DNA of 64,000 nucleotides from the NCBI GenBank assembly GCA_009760885.1, contig CM019713.1, positions 8,306,266-8,370,265 of the forward strand. The letters are read 5' to 3'. This stretch comes from Achatina immaculata (Eukaryota > Mollusca > Gastropoda > Stylommatophora > Achatinidae). Shown here piece by piece: positions 63,194 through 64,000 of this stretch. Both the position numbers and the translations under genes were made by a program. Under the pieces are notes generated by a model. The model searched no databases. It saw only the letters and a list, made by a program, of their open reading frames with translations, and had not been told where the DNA came from. Positions within the stretch are counted from its first letter, which is position 1. Every line of letters begins with the position of its first letter.

Positions 63194-63300
63194 GTAAGTA
63201 TTGTATGATATCAGTGTTTTAGCTCATAAGCCTACAAGTAGAAGTCTTTCTTTTGATTTGTCATCCAGCATGAGAAAAACAAACATCAACTTGTGTTCTT

Positions 63301-63560
63301 ATATCATCAACATCCTTCCCGTGCTGTCATGCATCACATGCATGTCCTGCCATGAGTCACTGTTCTTGGCAAGCTTCTCAGTCTTAACACAGGATTTGAT
63401 ACCAGCCATCTTGGATTCTCTTGTCAGTGTTCTCTTTTTGGGTATCTTGGAGTCTGCCTCTTTTTTCCCAGAAGTTTTCCATTTGACAACTTGTTTTGTG
63501 ATACTCTGATTGTTGTCATCACCTTCTGTACTTGATCACTGCTGAGACTGTTTGCTGCAT
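63301..63560 (-). mobile_element. Diverged LINE A-related 3' fragment, minus strand
   Basis: CATCCTTCCCGTGCTGTCAT and later GTTTTCCATTTGACAACTTG follow the order of the family A 3' end (compare 3176 and 20945) but are much more diverged. The remaining sequence to 64000 shows nothing else. Confidence 0.6.
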
Positions 63561-64000
63561 GCTCATTTCTCTTATCTCTACTTCAGGACTTGTGTTAATC
63601 CTCACATATTTGCATGGAGCTCCTGGTCTGGTTAAGAAAAGGCAGCCACACACGATGCTGACCATGTTACTCTAATAAGTCAGTCAGTTTAAGGAAAATA
63701 TGGACACAACACCATATCCCAAAGTGCTTCTTTGGGCATCATAGGACAGCCTTTACCTTTTACTTTTACTTCACATCACTTTCATATAAGGCCCTATGAA
63801 TTTCTGAAAAAAAAACATTCAAAAAATGAACAAGAATATGAACAAGAGAAGATAATGAGTGAAAAAAAAAACAAATTAGAAGACTTTTATTTTTATAGGT
63901 TGACAGTCTGAATATTGTTTTGTGACTTGAATTTGCAACTGTAATCATTTGATTATGGTCAAATAATATATACCAGCATATGAATTCTTCACATCTGTAG

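Overview
This is an intron-rich animal nuclear locus. It carries the 3' half of a twitchin (unc-22/bt-type) gene on the + strand: 36 GT-AG exons (about 5.17 kb coding, 1,722 codons) scattered over 63 kb. The reading frame joins cleanly across every junction. The window opens at the end of an FN3 domain and closes in the regulatory tail after the kinase, so the gene continues both ways. The domain order is (FN3)-Ig-FN3-FN3-Ig-FN3-FN3-FN3-Ig-Ig-FN3-FN3-Ig-Ig-FN3-linker-Ser/Thr kinase-tail. This is the known twitchin layout; the C-terminal Ig domains expected by homology lie beyond the window. The organism is an invertebrate, most plausibly a lophotrochozoan and probably a mollusc. This rests on the gene, intron sizes of about 0.2-7 kb, the AT-rich introns and the mix of RTE-like LINEs, tRNA SINEs, TTAA MITEs and a Penelope-like element. 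I cannot name the species.

Layout. 1-17650: Ig-FN3-FN3-Ig and the first of three FN3 domains, with LINE 3' fragments, a tRNA SINE and a tandem copy of a splice acceptor (708-951). 17650-35860: FN3-FN3-Ig-Ig-FN3-FN3, with piggyBac-like TTAA MITEs, a dead mariner, an RNase H-bearing LINE and a 22-bp minisatellite. 35861-42890: a 7-kb intron holding the most unusual object. It is a retrotransposed chimera starting with apparent pre-rRNA 5' ETS and the first 151 nt of 18S rRNA, fused to unknown repeat sequence and ending in (GAA)n, with 10-bp target duplications. A nearly intact RTE-like LINE (37650-40686, minus) with a perfect 14-bp target duplication is nested in it. 42891-50822: Ig-Ig-FN3-linker, with a 28-bp minisatellite in an 807-bp intron. 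52096-63193: kinase and tail start, interrupted by a self-nested LINE, an inverted repeat pair, a tandem array seeded by an exon end plus its splice donor (58629-59190), and a Penelope-like element with terminal inverted repeats.

Function. Twitchin is a giant intracellular protein of the muscle A-band. Its Ig/FN3 modules bind thick filaments, and the C-terminal kinase phosphorylates regulatory muscle proteins under autoinhibition by the tail. The glycine loop, Lys, Glu, HLD, DFG and APE motifs are all present, so the kinase looks catalytically competent. Everything else in the window is intronic: degenerate transposons, satellites and AT-rich sequence.
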